DNA from: Pseudomonadota bacterium
GTDB taxonomy: Bacteria > Pseudomonadota > Gammaproteobacteria > Xanthomonadales > SZUA-38
DNA: 64,000 nt
Assembly: GCA_039033415.1 (NCBI GenBank)
Contig: JBCCCR010000013.1
Location: 117,701 to 181,700, forward strand
Direction of reading: 5' to 3'
Part shown: positions 60,876 through 64,000 of the stretch, one piece after another
Position numbering within the stretch: the first letter of the stretch is position 1
Layout of the letters: each line of letters starts with the position of its first letter
The notes under the pieces: model-generated
Seen by the model: only the letters and a program-made list of their open reading frames with translations
Told to the model about the DNA's origin: nothing
Database searches by the model: none
Made by a program: the position numbers and the translations under genes

Positions 60876-62078
60876 ATGACCGCAGGATTAGCGCCCGACC
60901 CAACTCCGGATCAGGCCGCGCCCACATCGCTAGCCGAGCGCATCAATAGCCTTGACGTGCTGCGTGGCTTTGCGGTGCTGATGATATTCGTCGTCAACAT
61001 CAAAATGATGGCGAACGGCTACAACCATTACGGTGACCGAGCCCTGTGGGGCTCCGAAAGCGGTCGTTTGATCGGCTACCTTCACAACCTCCTGGTGCAC
61101 AGTAAATTCGTGACGATCTTCACCGCGATGTTCGGCGCGGGCCTGGCCCTCCTGCTCGCGCGGGAGAATCCGGTTTCGCTACCGATCGTCCTGAAGCGCC
61201 TTTTCTGGCTGGCGGTTTTCGGCGCGATCCACCTCATATTCATTCGCGAAGGCGACATACTCATGCAGTATGCGCTGGTGGGATTCCTGGCGATCTTCTT
61301 TGTGAACCTAAAGGCCGGCGCCCTGCTCGCCCTAGGGATTGCGCTCCAGGTGGCCCTCTTCATCGCAGCGATCGTGTTCCCAGTGCAATATGACAACCTT
61401 CCGCTACTTTGGCAGGAAGGCCCGGATATGCACCTTGAGGTTCAGCAAATCATGCTTGGATCGCTGGCCGAGCAGATCTCAGCGCGCATCGATACTTTAC
61501 GTTTCTACATGTTCGATCTGTTTGTCCTCGGCAGGGACTGGCTCGACAAACTGTCGGTGATGCTCATGGGGATGGGGCTGCTAAAGACCGGGTTTCTGAC
61601 GGGTAAGTTTGCGCCGAAGACCTATTGGAAGCTGACGGCAGCCGGAGCCATCTGCGCGCTGGGCCTGGTGGCGGCCCGTCTGCTGGGCGTGGGCGACTCA
61701 CCGTTCGAGGGGCACGTCATTGGAGCTCTCTGGGTCCTGCACCGATTCGGTGGGGCGCTGTTTTGGTCCGCGCTGGCTGTTGGTCTCGTCGCGGTTGGTT
61801 GGAAGGCCAAGGCTTTGGCGGCTGTCGGCCGGACGGCCTTCACCGTCTACATTCTTCAGTCGGTGATCGGACTACTGCTGTTCTCCAGCCTGGGGTTCGG
61901 CCTCTTCGGCCAGCTTTCGCTTGGCATGCTGACGATCATCACCGCGCTGGCATTTGCCTTCTTTCTGATCGCCGCCCCGCTCTGGCTCTCCAGGTTTCGG
62001 TTCGGCCCGTTGGAGTGGCTATGGCGTTCATTGACCTACGGTGAGATTCAGAAGATGTCACGTAGCTCGACATCGTGA
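60876..62078 (+). CDS. DUF418 family membrane protein
   Basis: A 400-residue integral membrane protein with about nine hydrophobic segments. It opens with RINSLDVLRGFAVLMIFVVNI, the DUF418/acyltransferase-like first helix, and continues with HSKFVTIFTAMFGAGLALLL and LFWLAVFGAIHLIFIREGDIL. The C-terminal DUF418 region includes AVGRTAFTVYILQSVIG and FGPLEWLWRSLTYGE, which is highly typical. Its role is unknown; transport or acyl transfer has been suggested for relatives. Confidence 0.9.
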   Translation: MTAGLAPDPTPDQAAPTSLAERINSLDVLRGFAVLMIFVVNIKMMANGYNHYGDRALWGSESGRLIGYLHNLLVHSKFVTIFTAMFGAGLALLLARENPVSLPIVLKRLFWLAVFGAIHLIFIREGDILMQYALVGFLAIFFVNLKAGALLALGIALQVALFIAAIVFPVQYDNLPLLWQEGPDMHLEVQQIMLGSLAEQISARIDTLRFYMFDLFVLGRDWLDKLSVMLMGMGLLKTGFLTGKFAPKTYWKLTAAGAICALGLVAARLLGVGDSPFEGHVIGALWVLHRFGGALFWSALAVGLVAVGWKAKALAAVGRTAFTVYILQSVIGLLLFSSLGFGLFGQLSLGMLTIITALAFAFFLIAAPLWLSRFRFGPLEWLWRSLTYGEIQKMSRSSTS

Positions 62079-62902
62079 TGGTGTGATTAATCCCTTTGCC
62101 GCTCCTGCTCAGCCGCTGAGCTGATCATTTTTCACTGTCGTTGCTCCTAACGCCGCCAACTGCTTCCAGGCGGTGTCAGAAAACGCCAGTAGCAGTATCA
62201 ACAAAGCACGACAGATTTTCTGCTTTGAACAATGGCTGGGAAGGGCACGCGGTGGCATATTTGCCCCGAGCGACCACCCCAGCCAACTAAGCCTCTCCCA
62301 GAATTTTCCAACTGCTGGGGTAGCCGCCTTTTTTGTTTGGTCAGCATCGACGCCCCTGAAGTCCACTACCGGTGGGACCAATGAGCGGGGCCACCCTTCT
62401 TACAACGCTGGCGTTTCCGAAATCGCCTGCAACTTCGGTTCGCCTGCGCCAAAGTAAGTGACGCTCCTAGTCAGCAAAGAAAGGGCTACCACCCTTTTTA
62501 CGCATTGCATTGATATGCCTGTTATTCATTCACACTGAGGTCAAGCTCAACATAGGGCTAAACGAAGCTATCAGTCACCTATTGGGATTTCCGTGCACCT
62601 GTTTCGACCCAAGATATAGTCGCGCAAGCACCCAAGCATTGGGACCGCACCTAATACTTACCCACGGGTGACTGTGCGGCTCAAGGAATCCTAGCTGTCG
62701 ACCGCATTTGCCAACAGGCCGCTCCTTCATGTCATGTCTTTGCACAGGGGGTGCCTATTGATGCGCCTTCCCTCACTGTGATTTATCCAATAGCTTAATT
62801 TGGTGCCTTACAAAGGCTGAATCCATTAGACGGTAGGTCTCACTCGGAGCATGCCATTTGGCAATAGAAATGGCCCGATTGCACCAGATCAGAGGTGATT
62901 TC
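62079..62902. other. gene-poor stretch with hairpins
   Basis: About 820 bases without a convincing gene. A minus-strand frame at 62109-62381 and a plus frame at 62173-62457 look non-coding. Composition is lower in GC than its surroundings. There are at least three hairpins with T-runs: 62107-62132, 62276-62334 (ACCCCAGC and GCTGGGGT arms with a 30-base loop, then six T) and 62480-62499 (AAAGGG and CCCTTT, then TT). It may be decayed mobile-element or integrated repeat DNA, or hold a small RNA; neither can be shown. Confidence 0.4.
62107..62132 (+). terminator. probable terminator after DUF418
   Basis: GCTCAG (62107-62112) and CTGAGC (62116-62121) form a six-pair stem with a CCG loop, followed after six bases by five T residues. 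It lies 28 bases past the DUF418 stop. The gap between stem and T-run lowers confidence. Confidence 0.5.
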
Positions 62903-63304
62903 ATGACCCGTAACAGGCTCATTGTAACGACGACGTTGTTGATTCTGGCAAGTCTCTACCTACCAAAGAACTCCACAGCTCAAGGCCCACCCCGGGGCGG
63001 CCCACCACCGAGACCGCCCGCCACAGCCCATCCTCCGGCTGGCGGAACGGAGGGTTTTCGCGCGCTGCCCCCCGGGCACCACCGAATCGCTCATCAGGGA
63101 ATCAACTACTTTTTCCATGAAGGCCGATTTTTCGTGCAGGCTGACGGTTCTTTTCGCGACGCGGTTCCGCCACTCGGATTGGCGGTTCCGTCACTTCCGG
63201 GGAGCGCGAGGCAAGTGAATATTCGGGGCAAGAGGTTTTTTGAGCTCGGTAACGTTCGCTATGAAAAAAGTGGCAGAGGATATCGCGTGGTTGCGATCTT
63301 GTAA
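62903..63304 (+). CDS. small secreted protein, DUF6515-like
   Basis: A 133-residue exported protein. The ATG at 62903 has AGAGGTGA before it; in-frame starts 15 codons upstream are weaker. After the signal peptide (LIVTTTLLILASLYLP) comes a proline/glycine-rich linker (PPRGGPPPRPPA), then a short domain with LPPGHHRIAHQGINYFFHEGRFFVQADG, matching the small DUF6515 cell-envelope proteins (GHR...YYY pattern). Its function is unknown. Confidence 0.7.
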   Translation: MTRNRLIVTTTLLILASLYLPKNSTAQGPPRGGPPPRPPATAHPPAGGTEGFRALPPGHHRIAHQGINYFFHEGRFFVQADGSFRDAVPPLGLAVPSLPGSARQVNIRGKRFFELGNVRYEKSGRGYRVVAIL

Positions 63305-63374
63305 GAAGTGCGTAGCCTGGACAAGCCGGCATCTCGAGCTGAGCTTTCTCGATAATTTTCAGATGGAGTGAAAT

Positions 63375-64000
63375 ATGCTAGCAAGAACGGCTGTAACGCT
63401 GTCGTACCTTTTTCTGTTGATGAGTATCACGGCGTGTTCCGACGAGCAAAATGTAGAAGCGACCGCGACAAAAACCGTTGAAGCAGCCGCACCGAGCAGC
63501 AAGTCAACTCAAACGGCTATCCCTAGCTCACCAACCGTACTGGAGTTTGCCGATGCTGAGACGCTGTTTGTGGCCGACTCCGCACGAGGCAGCATAGTTG
63601 CCTATAAGCTTCCCGAATCCAGCCAGAGCGCAGCCCAACCTGCAGCGTGGAACCTCTTGGATCTGGATGCCCTATTGATCGACGAACTTGGCGCAGCGCC
63701 TAGAGGGATCAAATATCACGACTTGGCGGTTCACCCAAAGACCCAGGAGGCTTATATCTCTTTGTCTGCCAGCGTCGGTGGGAAAGCGCAATCGATGGTG
63801 GTAGCAGTATCACGTGAGGGAGCGGCAATGCAGCTGGACCTCGAATCGCTGCCTAGCCAGCAATTCGTTCTGGAGAATCCGGCAGACGATGGTGTTTCAT
63901 TCTGGCGCGATATTCCGGCAGCCTCATTCACCGTAACCGATCTCGACTACAGGGACGGCGAACTCTATGTGTCCGGACTATCGACCGGCGAGTTTGCGTC
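63375..64000 (+). CDS. lipoprotein, possibly beta-propeller, truncated by window edge
   Basis: An open frame from the ATG at 63375 (GGAG seven bases before) to the window end without a stop. The signal peptide is MLARTAVTLSYLFLLMSITAC with lipobox ITAC. After a low-complexity Ala/Thr/Ser linker, the mature part shows repeated strand motifs (LFVADSARGSIVAYKL, YHDLAVHPKTQEAYISLSA, VTDLDYRDGELYVSGLSTGEF) like propeller blades of surface or binding proteins. At least 208 residues; the rest lies beyond the window. Confidence 0.75.
   Translation, partial: MLARTAVTLSYLFLLMSITACSDEQNVEATATKTVEAAAPSSKSTQTAIPSSPTVLEFADAETLFVADSARGSIVAYKLPESSQSAAQPAAWNLLDLDALLIDELGAAPRGIKYHDLAVHPKTQEAYISLSASVGGKAQSMVVAVSREGAAMQLDLESLPSQQFVLENPADDGVSFWRDIPAASFTVTDLDYRDGELYVSGLSTGEFA

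Noticed and set aside
62109..62381. 90-residue minus-strand frame in the gene-poor stretch
   Set aside because: No upstream ribosome-binding site, and it spans both arms of a hairpin and a T-run; not convincing as a gene or as a transposase remnant.
1..64000. tRNA, rRNA, CRISPR arrays, intact insertion sequences or phage integrases
   Set aside because: None found on reading both strands; no T-arm consensus, regularly spaced repeats or transposase motifs were seen.

Overview
The window looks like chromosomal DNA from a GC-rich, aerobic gammaproteobacterium, probably on the Chromatiales/Xanthomonadales side. This is inferred from an E. coli-type Pgm, RluE and YbaN, a TonB receptor with Tat-exported partners, many Sel1 and DUF-type secreted proteins, and no sign of phototrophy. 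No rRNA, tRNA, CRISPR array, intact insertion sequence or integrase was seen. Genes are dense and both ends are cut: the last lipoprotein gene runs off the right edge.

Layout. 0.3-1.5 kb: a VOC protein divergent from a TetR regulator with a palindromic operator candidate. 1.5-4.8 kb: a tight operon for activated sulfate (fused ATP sulfurylase/APS kinase, pyrophosphatase, DHH phosphoesterase). 4.8-5.8 kb: MaoC-like hydratase and a small outer-membrane-type protein. 5.9-11.4 kb: a cyanophycin (nitrogen storage polymer) cluster of cyanophycinase, full-length CphA and a CphA-like protein whose ATP-grasp domain is missing. 11.4-19.5 kb: phosphoglucomutase, a coupled pair of secreted proteins, a membrane protein, an ASCH protein, a lipoprotein and a large Sel1-repeat protein.

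19.6-33.0 kb is the most distinctive accessory block. It has a PhyH dioxygenase/small protein/methyltransferase operon, an NmrA-like reductase, an FAD monooxygenase, a LysR regulator, a TonB receptor, three DUF1838 proteins that all carry Tat signals, a signal-peptide alpha/beta hydrolase and a thiolase. It reads as uptake of a bulky, probably ring-containing compound, processing in the periplasm, then oxidation and thiolysis in the cytoplasm. The substrate cannot be read from sequence.

33.1-41.2 kb: lipoprotein, RluE, a PadR/membrane-protein pair with clustered operator candidates, an acyltransferase divergent from a LytTR regulator, a TIR-TolB-TPR protein, and convergent to it a winged-helix-TolB-TPR regulator broken by an apparent one-base frameshift. 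41.3-45.7 kb: a Kelch protein, YbaN, and an arsR-arsC-dsbD-like operon in which the ArsC-type enzyme carries a signal peptide and the DsbD lacks its N-terminal periplasmic domain. 45.8-51.8 kb: mostly small secreted or hypothetical proteins. 51.8-59.1 kb: a CpeT-like secreted protein, a TetR-controlled divergent pair, an S33-type hydrolase with a PLP dehydratase, an AraC/GyrI-like regulator and a class C beta-lactamase-fold lipoprotein. 59.3-64.0 kb: aldehyde dehydrogenase, DUF418 membrane protein, a gene-poor stretch of about 800 bases, a small secreted protein and a truncated lipoprotein gene.

The most notable candidates for new biology are the exported thioredoxin-type ArsC with its minimal DsbD, the DUF1838/Tat/TonB block, the CphA partner lacking ATP-grasp, and the TIR and winged-helix proteins that share one sensor/TPR architecture. 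A related C-terminal domain also recurs five times in four secreted proteins across the window.
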